Below, one piece after another: positions 15,230-22,495 of a stretch of 64,000 nt of DNA (positions are counted from its first letter, which is position 1; every line of letters starts with the position of its first letter). The notes beneath the pieces were generated by a model, which was not told the origin of the DNA, searched no databases, and saw only the letters and a program-made list of their open reading frames with translations. This DNA comes from an uncultured Bacteroidaceae bacterium (lineage in GTDB: Bacteria > Bacteroidota > Bacteroidia > Bacteroidales > Bacteroidaceae), in assembly GCA_905234555.1 (NCBI GenBank), contig CAJOHO010000005.1, positions 1-64,000 of the forward strand, read 5' to 3'. A program made the position numbers and the translations under genes.

Positions 15230-17536
15230 ATGGTAAAGCAAGCTAAATTATGGATACTTGCTGCTATGGCGGTGATGTCGATGGCAGTGAAAGCGCAGGT
15301 AAACATCGACGACAGCCTAGCAGGAAAGGATGAAGCAACGGAAACGACCGGTCCTGCACCAACGGCTCGCAAGAAAGTTGCCGTCGTGCTGAGTGGCGGT
15401 GGTGCGAAAGGTATGGCACATATCGGTGTGCTGAAGGTGTTGGAACGTGCTGGCATCCCCATCGACATCGTTACCGGCACATCCATAGGAAGCATCGTCG
15501 GCGGACTCTACTCCATCGGCTACAACGCCCATTCGCTCGACTCTATGGTGAGGGCACAGGACTGGAGTTATGTCATTACCGACAAGGAAGACTTGCGCCG
15601 TCAGAGCCTTAGCGACCGCAAGAAGCAGAACACCTATTTATTTACCACGGGCTTGACCATTGGCAAGAAGGATATGAACGCCGGTGGCCTCATCAAGGGC
15701 AAAAACCTGGCAGAGCTGTTCCAGCAGTTATGTGTGGGTTATACCGATTCACTCGACTTCTCTCGTGACCTTCGCATCCCGTTTGCCTGTGTAGCCACGA
15801 ATATCATGGACAACAGCGAAGTGGTGTTCCATAGTGGACGACTGCCGCAGGCCATGCGTGCCTCAATGGCGATTCCTGCCGCTTTCTCACCCGTGAGAGT
15901 TGGGGATATGGTGCTGGTCGATGGTGGTTTGAAGAATAATTTCCCTGTGGATGTGGCTCGTGAGATGGGTGCAGATATCGTCATCGGCATCACTCTGTCA
16001 GGCAAGCCGAAGAAAGCAGAAAACATCGGAGGCACCATGAGTATCGTGGGTCAGATTATCGATGTAAACTGTGTCAATAAATACGATGAGAACAAAGCTC
16101 TCACCGATCTTTACATGAATGTGGATCCTCACGGACTTTCTACCGCCAGTTTTACAGCAACAGCCATCGATTCGCTGATACGCTATGGTGAGGAGGAAGC
16201 TATGCGCCATTGGGACGAAATCATCGCTCTCAAGCAGCGCATCGGCATCGACGAGTCGTTCCGCCCTACCATCTATCATCCGCTGCGTCCACAGGTAATG
16301 ACAGAGAAACAGAAGGTGACGGGATATACATTCGAGAATATGACTCCGCAGGCAGAGAAATTCCTTCGTCAGAAGTTCCACCTGAACCGAATCGACAGTA
16401 TCGATGCGACAATGGAACAGGAACTGACCACTTCCATGCGTATAGATCTGTTCTACCAAACCGCAGAGTGCCGACTGGTACCCAATGGGGACGGAGTGCG
16501 TGTGGTTTTGTCAGCTGGTAACCGCAAGTCGATGCAGCTCCATGCAGGTGTGCGTTACGACACAGAGGAATATGCTGCCGTGCAGGTTGGACTGGACATC
16601 CCACTCAAAACAGCGATGCCCGTCAGCACCGACATTACCGTTCGACTGGGAAAGCGCATGAAGACACGTGCCGAACTGACTGCCCATCCACGCAGTTTCA
16701 CCAGACCTACACTCAGTTATGAATTCCGTCGAAGTGATGTGGATGTTTATCGAAAGGGTGACCGTTCCTACAACATCCTCTTCAACCAGTTCCAGGGAGA
16801 GCTGATGCCGTTCAACTACGACTTCCGCCACCTTAACATCCAGCTTGGTCTTCGCTGGGACTATTTACACTATCGTAACGCACTGGGTGCAAATACAGCC
16901 CGTCAGGTGACGCTCAAGAACGAGCATTTCATCAGCTACCGTGCCCGCTTCAAGTACAACAGCGAGGACAACTGGAACTTTCCCACACGAGGTGCCCGCT
17001 TCAATGCCGAGTATGCCTACCTCACCAACAATTTCACCAAGCTCAACAACCGTGCTGCCGACGGTTCAGTCCTCGGAAAGAAACCTGGTATGAGCGATGT
17101 CAGTGCCGATTGGCGCATGTCGTTCACCATCGGCAGTCGCTTCACACTTCAGCCCATGCTCTATGGCCGTATGCTCTTCGGTGCGGTCGTTCCTCCAGTC
17201 TTTGGCAATACTGTCGGTGGCGAGTGGTTCGGCCACTATATTGAGCAGCAGATGCCCTTTGTCGGCATCGGCAACTTGGAGTCTGTAGACCATCAGTTCG
17301 TGGCTGCCCAACTACAGGCCCAGCAGCGCATTGGCAATAACAACTATGCGCTGATCCGTCTGGTGGCAGGTCAGCAGTCCGACAAACTCAAGAGCCTCTT
17401 CGACCGCCGCACCCTCTATGGTATTCAAGCCGTATATTATTACAACACCATATTCGGACCCATTGGTGCATCCGTCGGCTACAGCAACCGTACGGAGAAA
17501 CCTTACTTCTATTTAAATATCGGTTATGAATTCTAA
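15230..17536 (+). CDS. Patatin-like phospholipase with C-terminal outer-membrane barrel
   Basis: 768 residues. Signal peptide MVKQAKLWILAAMAVMSMAVKA, then a patatin domain with oxyanion loop SGGGAKGMAHIG (about 54), nucleophile elbow GTSIGS (about 83) and catalytic DGG in VLVDGGLKNNFP (about 229). A POTRA-like linker (KVTGYTFENMTPQAEKFLRQ) precedes a beta-barrel of BamA/surface-antigen type ending in aromatic YFYLNIGYEF. This is the layout of type Vd autotransporters such as PlpD, where the lipase is passed to the surface through its own barrel; Bacteroidetes homologues may face the periplasm instead. A bidirectional terminator follows. Confidence 0.93.
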   Translation: MVKQAKLWILAAMAVMSMAVKAQVNIDDSLAGKDEATETTGPAPTARKKVAVVLSGGGAKGMAHIGVLKVLERAGIPIDIVTGTSIGSIVGGLYSIGYNAHSLDSMVRAQDWSYVITDKEDLRRQSLSDRKKQNTYLFTTGLTIGKKDMNAGGLIKGKNLAELFQQLCVGYTDSLDFSRDLRIPFACVATNIMDNSEVVFHSGRLPQAMRASMAIPAAFSPVRVGDMVLVDGGLKNNFPVDVAREMGADIVIGITLSGKPKKAENIGGTMSIVGQIIDVNCVNKYDENKALTDLYMNVDPHGLSTASFTATAIDSLIRYGEEEAMRHWDEIIALKQRIGIDESFRPTIYHPLRPQVMTEKQKVTGYTFENMTPQAEKFLRQKFHLNRIDSIDATMEQELTTSMRIDLFYQTAECRLVPNGDGVRVVLSAGNRKSMQLHAGVRYDTEEYAAVQVGLDIPLKTAMPVSTDITVRLGKRMKTRAELTAHPRSFTRPTLSYEFRRSDVDVYRKGDRSYNILFNQFQGELMPFNYDFRHLNIQLGLRWDYLHYRNALGANTARQVTLKNEHFISYRARFKYNSEDNWNFPTRGARFNAEYAYLTNNFTKLNNRAADGSVLGKKPGMSDVSADWRMSFTIGSRFTLQPMLYGRMLFGAVVPPVFGNTVGGEWFGHYIEQQMPFVGIGNLESVDHQFVAAQLQAQQRIGNNNYALIRLVAGQQSDKLKSLFDRRTLYGIQAVYYYNTIFGPIGASVGYSNRTEKPYFYLNIGYEF

Positions 17537-17592
17537 ACTTAATCCTGCCCCCTGGAACCCATAAAACTGACACAAAAATTTCTGTTATAAAA

Positions 17593-17637
17593 CGCCCGTA
17601 AGTTCACAATGAAGCATAACTTGTGAAAGTACGGGCG
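17593..17637. terminator. Bidirectional terminator
   Basis: CGCCCGTA-ag-TTCACAA (17593-17609) pairs with TTGTGAA-ag-TACGGGCG (17621-17637) between the convergent patatin and MFS genes. The T-run is stronger on the minus-strand side. Confidence 0.8.
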
Positions 17638-17669
17638 CTTTGTAGTTAGTGCAAAAGAAAGATTGGTTG

Positions 17670-19046
17670 TTAGGAGGGAATGAGTTGGATTAGGATGCCG
17701 GCGAGGAAACTGGTGGCATTGCACAGGAGGCTGTAGATGCAGGCCTGGCTCCACTTGCGGACAAACCAGAAATACCACAGGGCTTCGACGATGAGCACCA
17801 ACACCTCACCCACGATGACAGCCTCTGTGCTGATTCCGTTGGTCAGCAGGTAGATATTCAGCGGCACGTTGGTCAGGATATTCACGAAGATGGCGCCTAC
17901 CAGCACCTTCTTCCGCTTCTCGCCCATCAGCATCAACATGCCCAGTTCTACTGCGATGGTGAGGAGTAGGGCCGACAACATGAAATGGTGGTTGGGAGTG
18001 AGGTGGAGGTTGGTGGCCAACAGGTAGCCTGGAATCAGGACTGCTGCCAACAAACCAAAAGCCAATCCTTCGCATCTGGGCAACAGGCGGTTCGCCAGAC
18101 AGAGCGTCATCGGCATCGTGCAGTTGATGGCAAAGATGCCTAAAAGCACAGGCAGGAGCTGGGGAGCGTTTCCTGTTCTCAGCATCATGCAGGCAGCTGT
18201 GATGCCCACACAGAGCACGAGTGCCTGACGGATGTTCCAGGCACGTGCCACCCATCCGCCGCCAGCCTTTCCAATCATTGCCGTTGCTGCCATGAGGAGC
18301 AGGACTTCAGATGGTTTCTCCAACCCAGCAGAGATTGCTTCGCCTACGAACGCACGCAGCATAACAAAGAGAAGGATGAGGAGAAGAAAGAAAAGAGTGA
18401 AGAGTGAAGAGTGAAGTGTGAAGAATGGAGAGGAAGGAAGGCTGAGGGAAGATTCAGCGGGGAAACCGCTGGAGGCTGTGGCTAAGGGCTGAGGGGTGAG
18501 GGATTGAGGCTGAGGAAAGCGGGAAAGATAGAGAATGCCTAAGAGGTTGATGAGCAACAACATACCCGCCAGCATCCACCAGGAGGCATAGAGCACGCCG
18601 AGAGTCAGACCCATAACGCCAGACGATACAAATACGCCCAGGAACCTCATATCGTTGCCAGCCACGAGAACGGTGGTTTTTCCGCCCCATACATGGAAAA
18701 GGGAGTTGCCCAGCCCCAGCAGGACAGCGATGGTGAGCATAGAGAGGAAGTTGAATCCCCACCACGCTGTGGCAGCCAACTGAAGGATAACGGCTGTGGT
18801 GAGCAGTCCAATGGCGATGAGCAGAGCCGGTTGTTTCTGGTTCAGCCGATCCACCCACCAACCCGTCAGGGGCTGTGACATAAACGCCAATATATTATAG
18901 GTAAGGAAGAGCGCCAGCAGATTGCTTGTTCCGCTTGCGTCAGCCATCTGATACAGACTGCACGCACAAAGTCCGTCCACCAAGAGGTGGAGAGCTGTGG
19001 CGATGCCTACCGAAAAATATTTGGTACAGCCTGTTTTTTTATTCAT
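17670..19046 (-). CDS. MFS transporter
   Basis: 458 residues with about 12 hydrophobic segments. The pattern HLLVDGLCACSLYQMA near the N-terminus, FMSQPLTGWWVDRLNQKQPA (loop 2-3 motif form GxxxDRxxxK) and SGVMGLTLGVLYA suggest a fosmidomycin-resistance-like MFS member. I start at ATG 19046 (MNKKTGCTKYFSVGIATALH); the track start at 19118 adds residues upstream of any normal N-terminus. The central cytoplasmic loop (about 205-222) contains FFTLHSSLFTLFF, translated from a GAAGAGT tandem repeat, so the loop has been lengthened by repeat insertion. Substrate cannot be told. Confidence 0.82.
   Translation of the reverse strand: MNKKTGCTKYFSVGIATALHLLVDGLCACSLYQMADASGTSNLLALFLTYNILAFMSQPLTGWWVDRLNQKQPALLIAIGLLTTAVILQLAATAWWGFNFLSMLTIAVLLGLGNSLFHVWGGKTTVLVAGNDMRFLGVFVSSGVMGLTLGVLYASWWMLAGMLLLINLLGILYLSRFPQPQSLTPQPLATASSGFPAESSLSLPSSPFFTLHSSLFTLFFLLLILLFVMLRAFVGEAISAGLEKPSEVLLLMAATAMIGKAGGGWVARAWNIRQALVLCVGITAACMMLRTGNAPQLLPVLLGIFAINCTMPMTLCLANRLLPRCEGLAFGLLAAVLIPGYLLATNLHLTPNHHFMLSALLLTIAVELGMLMLMGEKRKKVLVGAIFVNILTNVPLNIYLLTNGISTEAVIVGEVLVLIVEALWYFWFVRKWSQACIYSLLCNATSFLAGILIQLIPS
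18392..18432. repeat. GAAGAGT tandem repeat inside MFS gene
   Basis: AAAGAGTGAAGAGTGAAGAG followed by TGAAGTGTGAAGAATGGAGAGG, the same array found between genes at 33119, 57259 and in the flippase gene at 63889. Confidence 0.75.
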
Positions 19047-19111
19047 GGCAAACCAGTATTCTTGATAAAAATCAAGAAAAACGAGGTTTTGGCATTTTTT
19101 TCTCAACAATA

Positions 19112-19143
19112 CTTGCAAAAGAGGTGAAAAGCCACTAACTTTG
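19112..19143 (+). promoter_or_regulatory. Promoter of candidate sRNA 2
   Basis: CTTG at 19112-19115 and TAACTTTG at 19136-19143, 20 nt apart, on the plus strand between two minus-strand genes. Confidence 0.68.
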
Positions 19144-19148
19144 CAACG

Positions 19149-19241
19149 TGTTTTTCATAGTATTAGATTTAAGGTTAACAAGATTGGGGTAAGGCGTTAC
19201 CCCTTTTTTTATGTCCGTAGGTCTCGTGGAGACCTTTTTTT
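19149..19241 (+). ncRNA. Candidate small RNA 2 with tandem terminators
   Basis: A plus-strand transcript from the promoter at 19112-19143 would meet GGGGTAA-ggcg-TTACCCC plus seven T (19186-19210) after about 60 nt, then a second hairpin GGTCTC-gtg-GAGACC plus seven T (19220-19241). There is no ORF, and the flanking genes (MFS and DUF3467) are both on the minus strand, so the promoter and terminators serve only this short RNA. Confidence 0.55.
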
Positions 19242-19251
19242 GTGCCTAATC

Positions 19252-19297
19252 GGAAATCGGTTAATCCGAAAATCCGTAGATCCGTAAATCCGTCTTA
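19252..19297. repeat. ATCCGT tandem repeat at a stop codon
   Basis: AATCCGAAAATCCGTAGATC followed by CGTAAATCCGTCTTA; the final TTA is the DUF3467 stop on the minus strand. A related array (ATTCCG units) ends in the same CCGTCTTA at the purL stop. Confidence 0.6.
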
Positions 19298-19621
19298 TGC
19301 TTCCCCTGGATTGATATTGAACGGAGCAATCGTGCTGCCTGGACGAGGACCCTGACGCTGCTGGACGCGAATTTCACCAAACTGCTGTTCGTATTTCCGT
19401 ATGTTATCCTGAAGTGCGAGGAGAAGACGCTTGGCGTGTTCGGGTGCCATGATGATACGACTGCGTACTTCTGCTTTCTGAAGACCAGGCAGCAAGGAAG
19501 CCATATCAATGATAAACTCTGAGGAAGAATGAGTAAGAATTGCCAAATTGGCATATACTCCCTGTGCCACTTCTGGCTTCAGCTCAATCTGGAGCTGTTG
19601 TTGGTTTTGTTCGTTTGCCAT
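19295..19621 (-). CDS. DUF3467 family protein
   Basis: 108 residues. The stretch ELKPEVAQGVYANLAILTHS, SEFIIDMASLLPGLQKAEVR and RIIMAPEHAKRLLLALQDNI is the full DUF3467 pattern, a small protein widely conserved in Bacteroidetes and other phyla with no known biochemical role. The Q-rich ends (EQNQQQLQ and RVQQRQGPRPG) are typical. It has its own minus-strand promoter box at 19660-19667, and its stop codon sits directly beside an ATCCGT repeat. No operon partner is adjacent on the same strand, so the context gives no hint of function. Confidence 0.9.
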   Translation of the reverse strand: MANEQNQQQLQIELKPEVAQGVYANLAILTHSSSEFIIDMASLLPGLQKAEVRSRIIMAPEHAKRLLLALQDNIRKYEQQFGEIRVQQRQGPRPGSTIAPFNINPGEA

Positions 19622-19659
19622 TTTTATCTGATTTTTAGTTATGTGATTTATTTACGGTG

Positions 19660-19667
19660 CAAAGATA
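19660..19667 (-). promoter_or_regulatory. -7 element of DUF3467 gene
   Basis: Minus-strand TATCTTTG about 40 nt before the ATG. Confidence 0.6.
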
Positions 19668-19675
19668 CGATTTTT

Positions 19676-19710
19676 AATTCATAATTCATAATTCATAATT
19701 CATAATTCAT
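19676..19710. repeat. AATTCAT tandem repeat
   Basis: Five copies of the 7-mer AATTCAT. The same unit occurs at 7144-7170, 15197-15220 and 34087-34110. Confidence 0.7.
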
Positions 19711-19727
19711 AAAAAACGCATTGATTA

Positions 19728-19759
19728 TTTCGTATTTACGAAAAAACCTATTAACTTTG
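19728..19759 (+). promoter_or_regulatory. murI promoter with palindromic operator-like site
   Basis: TTTCGTATTTACGAAA (19728-19743) is a perfect palindrome with TT in the centre, placed 8 bp before the -7 box TAACTTTG (19752-19759). The same 26-bp block GATTATTTCGTATTTACGAA plus AAAACC occurs at the same distance before the -7 box of the AAA ATPase gene at 33169. Confidence 0.65.
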
Positions 19760-19790
19760 CACCCACTTCTCACTTCCTTTCTCTCCCCCT

Positions 19791-19873
19791 GGGGGCGACT
19801 GGGGACTTTAGAGGAGGCACTGAATGTGGCTCCGACCCCACAAAGGGTTGCAAGTCCCCACTTGCAACGGTGG
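19791..19873. repeat. 83-bp dispersed repeat in the murI leader
   Basis: CGACTGGGGACTTTAGAGGA ... GTTGCAAGTCCCCACTTGCA AC. It is nearly identical to 27029-27113. It contains a strong hairpin GTTGCAAGT-cccc-ACTTGCAAC and lies between the murI promoter and start codon, so it should be part of the murI mRNA leader. Confidence 0.8.
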
Positions 19874-19900
19874 CAAGGGAGGGGGCTACTCTTCACTCTC

Positions 19901-20728
19901 ATGACTACAGCACTTTCACCCATTGGCGTTTTCGATTCAGGCTACGGCGGACTGACCATCCTTGACGGGATTCGTCGGCTGATGCCGCAGTTCGACTATG
20001 CCTATCTGGGAGATAACGCTCGTGCGCCCTACGGCACACGTTCTTTCGACGTGGTCTATCAGTTCACACTCCAAGGTGTGGAAGCCCTTTTCGACTTAGG
20101 TTGTCCGCTGGTGGTGCTGGGATGTAACACCGCTTCAGCGAAAGCCCTCCGAAGCATTCAGCAGAACTATATTGCCCTGAAGATGCCCGACCGCCGTGTG
20201 TTGGGTGTCATTCGTCCTACAACAGAAGTGGTGGGTTCGCTGTCACGCAATCTGCATATCGGCGTATTGGCAACCGAAGGTACCATCCGCAGCGAGAGTT
20301 ACAAACTGGAGATCGAACGCCTGCATCCTGGTTCTGTGGTCACAGGATTGGCCTGTCCCATGTGGGTTCCGCTGATTGAGAACGGCGAATACGACCAGCC
20401 AGGAGCTGACTATTTCGTGCAGAAATACATCGATCAGCTATTGACGAAAGATCCTCAGATTGATACCATTATCCTGGGTTGCACCCACTATCCGCTGCTT
20501 ATGGAGAAGATTCGCCAATACACGCCTCTGGGCATTACATTGGTTCCACAGGGACGTTATGTGGCTGCCAGCCTTCACGACTACCTGCATCGCCACCCCG
20601 ATATGCGTGCTCGTATTTCCACAGGTGGCACCTGTCGCTACCTAACAACGGAATCAGCTGAAAAATTCCGCGAATCTGCCTCCGTCTTCCTCCACGAAGA
20701 CGTAGAAGTGGAACATATTACTCTCTGA
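19901..20728 (+). CDS. murI: Glutamate racemase
   Basis: Interconverts L- and D-glutamate to supply D-Glu for peptidoglycan. The 275-residue protein has both catalytic cysteines in their normal motifs: VVLGCNTASAKAL (about 78) and ILGCTHYPLL (about 193), and the N-terminal signature IGVFDSGYGGLTILDGIRRL with the general-base Asp, plus YLGDNARAPYGTRS. I chose ATG 19901 (MTTALSPIGVFDSG); the track start at 19721 lies upstream of the promoter and would translate the leader repeat. The leader of about 135 nt is unusually long because it contains the dispersed repeat at 19791-19873, which could affect expression. Confidence 0.95.
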   Translation: MTTALSPIGVFDSGYGGLTILDGIRRLMPQFDYAYLGDNARAPYGTRSFDVVYQFTLQGVEALFDLGCPLVVLGCNTASAKALRSIQQNYIALKMPDRRVLGVIRPTTEVVGSLSRNLHIGVLATEGTIRSESYKLEIERLHPGSVVTGLACPMWVPLIENGEYDQPGADYFVQKYIDQLLTKDPQIDTIILGCTHYPLLMEKIRQYTPLGITLVPQGRYVAASLHDYLHRHPDMRARISTGGTCRYLTTESAEKFRESASVFLHEDVEVEHITL

Positions 20729-20751
20729 ATCAACTTTTTTCCAGAAAATAT

Positions 20752-20782
20752 TTTGTGGTTCGGAAAATAATCCGTACCTTTG
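20752..20782 (+). promoter_or_regulatory. rpsO promoter
   Basis: TTTG at 20752-20755 and TACCTTTG at 20775-20782, 19 nt apart; ATG is at 20902. Confidence 0.78.
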
Positions 20783-20787
20783 CAGCC

Positions 20788-20860
20788 GCAATTAAAAATT
20801 GCACCATCCGCTTTGCGAAAAAATCTTCGGATTAGTATGCCGTGACGACGGTCGCGAAGC
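20788..20860 (+). promoter_or_regulatory. Candidate S15 autoregulatory leader (three-way junction)
   Basis: After a GCAATT-aaa-AATTGC hairpin (20788-20802), a closing stem GCTTTGCGA (20810-20818) / TCGCGAAGC (20852-20860) encloses two hairpins: AATC-TTCG-GATT (20822-20833) and CCGT-gacg-ACGG (20840-20851). This is a compact three-way junction 42 nt before the rpsO start codon. Ribosomal protein S15 binds a three-way junction in 16S rRNA and represses its own mRNA in several phyla, so an autoregulatory role is plausible. Confidence 0.6.
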
Positions 20861-20901
20861 AAAAATTCATTATTTATCATCATCATTTAAAATTTATCAT
20901 T

Positions 20902-21171
20902 ATGTACTTAGATTCAGCAAAGAAGCAAGAAATCTTTAGCAAGTACGGAAAGTCTAACACGGATACTGGTTCTTGCGAAAGCCAGATTGCCCTGTTTTCC
21001 TACCGTATTAGCCGTTTGACCGAACACATGAAGGCCAATCACAAAGATCATAGCACGAATCGAGCACTTGTTCACCTCGTAGGTCAGCGTCGTCGACTGC
21101 TCTCTTACTTGAAGGACAAGGACATTGAGCGCTACCGCGCCATTGTGAAGGCTCTCGGTCTGCGTAAGTAA
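20902..21171 (+). CDS. rpsO: 30S ribosomal protein S15
   Basis: 89 residues, the normal size. MYLDSAKKQEIFSKYGKSNT is the usual N-terminus, followed by the rRNA-contacting DTGSCESQIALFSYRISRLTEH (the D-T-G-S motif) and HKDHSTNRALVHLVGQRRRL, ending YRAIVKALGLRK. S15 binds the central domain of 16S rRNA early in small-subunit assembly. I chose ATG 20902 over the track start at 20842, which would translate part of the structured leader. It has its own promoter and a strong terminator, so it is a single-gene transcript. Confidence 0.97.
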   Translation: MYLDSAKKQEIFSKYGKSNTDTGSCESQIALFSYRISRLTEHMKANHKDHSTNRALVHLVGQRRRLLSYLKDKDIERYRAIVKALGLRK

Positions 21172-21193
21172 TCTTGCAGGAGCTAAAAGCGAA

Positions 21194-21229
21194 AACGCAA
21201 CGTTCATCATCTGGACGTTGCGTTTTTTT
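21194..21229 (+). terminator. rpsO terminator
   Basis: AACGCAACGT (21194-21203) pairs with ACGTTGCGTT (21215-21224), running into seven T. Confidence 0.92.
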
Positions 21230-21276
21230 GTATGTTTCGTTATTCTCGTTGTCGAAAAAAGTATCTTTCTGAGTAC

Positions 21277-21849
21277 CTAATAGATGATGAGGCCGGCGAT
21301 GCCACAGAGGAGAATCATCAGGATGGGGTGAATCTTGTAGAGTCTCGTTCCCACAAAGGCAAAGCAGAACAGCAGGATGCTCACGATAAACTGGAACCAG
21401 CTTTCTTGTGGACTGCTGAAATTCTCCTTCGACATCAGCAACAACGCAGCTGCGGCAATCAGTCCGACGATGGCTGGACGCAACACGCTGAACACATCGT
21501 TCACAGGCTTCGACTTGCCGTGTTTCAGCAGGAAACGGCTGATGGTCAGCATCAGGATGAACGGAAGCCAGATGACGGACAACGAAGCCAGCACAGCACC
21601 CAGAACAGCTGCCCATTGGGGATAGCCCTCGTTCATCACAGCCGTATAACCCACATAGGTGGCGCTGTTGATTCCGATAGGACCAGGCGTGCTCTGCGAG
21701 ATAGCCACGATATCAGCAAACTCGCTGTTGGTCAGCCACGAGTTCTTCACCACCACCTCGTTGTGAATCAGCGAAAGCATGGCGTAGCCGCCACCAAAGT
21801 TAAAAATACCGATTTTCGAGAAAACCAGGAATAGTTTCAAAAAGATCAT
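21277..21849 (-). CDS. Chromate transporter half-protein (CHR, second)
   Basis: 190 residues, one CHR domain: LFLVFSKIGIFNFGGGYAML, SWLTNSEFADIVAISQSTPG, GPIGINSATYVGY are the diagnostic motifs, followed by four to five membrane spans. The CHR superfamily exports chromate in some members; in Bacteroidetes the natural substrate is uncertain. Its start overlaps the stop of the upstream CHR gene by four bases (ATGA), so the two are translationally coupled and probably form a heterodimer, as in the short-chain CHR pairs. Confidence 0.92.
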   Translation of the reverse strand: MIFLKLFLVFSKIGIFNFGGGYAMLSLIHNEVVVKNSWLTNSEFADIVAISQSTPGPIGINSATYVGYTAVMNEGYPQWAAVLGAVLASLSVIWLPFILMLTISRFLLKHGKSKPVNDVFSVLRPAIVGLIAAAALLLMSKENFSSPQESWFQFIVSILLFCFAFVGTRLYKIHPILMILLCGIAGLIIY

Positions 21850-22406
21850 CGTACGCCTCCTTTCCTGCTTTTCACTTTATCTTCAAAGAAACGGCCATAG
21901 ACATAGCCTCCCACTCCTGCCAGAAGAATAATCCAGATAGGCGATACACCAAAGGCAGCAATCAGCAGACACGCCACGATGGGAATCCACATATTATATA
22001 AGGTAATATGGGCTGACTTCGCCATCGAGAAGCAGGGAGCAGCTATGAGTGCTACCACAGCTGGACGGACACCTCGGAAGAACTTCTCCACATAGATGTT
22101 ATCCTTGAAGGTCTGGAAGAACATCGCAATGAGCAGAATGGCAATGATGGAAGGACCTGCCACACCCAATGCGCTCACGATGCCTCCCTTCACTCCACAC
22201 AGCTTATGACCAATGTGCGAAGCCATATTCATGGCGAACAGACCTGGAGTTGCCTGCGCCACCGCCAGGATGTTCAGAAACTCCTCACGGTCAATCCATC
22301 CGTGCTTATCCACCACTTCCTTCTCCAGTATGGGTACCATCGCATAGCCTCCACCCAGCGTGAAGGCTCCGACTTTAGAGAAAGTGGTGAATAATTCTAA
22401 TAACAT
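21846..22406 (-). CDS. Chromate transporter half-protein (CHR, first)
   Basis: 186 residues, the partner CHR domain: LFTTFSKVGAFTLGGGYAMV, GWIDREEFLNILAVAQATPG, LFAMNMASHIGHKL. I start at ATG 22406 (MLLELFTTFSKVGAF); the longer track ORF adds residues translated from the ATTCCG repeat. Its stop overlaps the second gene's start. It follows purL on the same strand, with the repeat at 22437-22495 between them, so it may be read through from purL, although no functional link is known. Confidence 0.92.
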   Translation of the reverse strand: MLLELFTTFSKVGAFTLGGGYAMVPILEKEVVDKHGWIDREEFLNILAVAQATPGLFAMNMASHIGHKLCGVKGGIVSALGVAGPSIIAILLIAMFFQTFKDNIYVEKFFRGVRPAVVALIAAPCFSMAKSAHITLYNMWIPIVACLLIAAFGVSPIWIILLAGVGGYVYGRFFEDKVKSRKGGVR

Positions 22407-22436
22407 TGGTTTCGATTCGCGATGATTCTTTTCGGT

Positions 22437-22495
22437 TTTTCGGTATTCCGGTATTCCGTAATTCCGGCATTCCGTGATTCCGTGGCTCCGTCTTA
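22437..22495. repeat. ATTCCG tandem repeat at the purL stop
   Basis: CGGTATTCCGGTATTCCGTA plus ATTCCGGCATTCCGTGATTC, ending CCGTCTTA, where TTA is the purL stop on the minus strand. Confidence 0.65.

Noticed and set aside
19721-19900. N-terminal extension of murI in the ORF track
   Set aside because: It begins upstream of the promoter box and translates the dispersed leader repeat.
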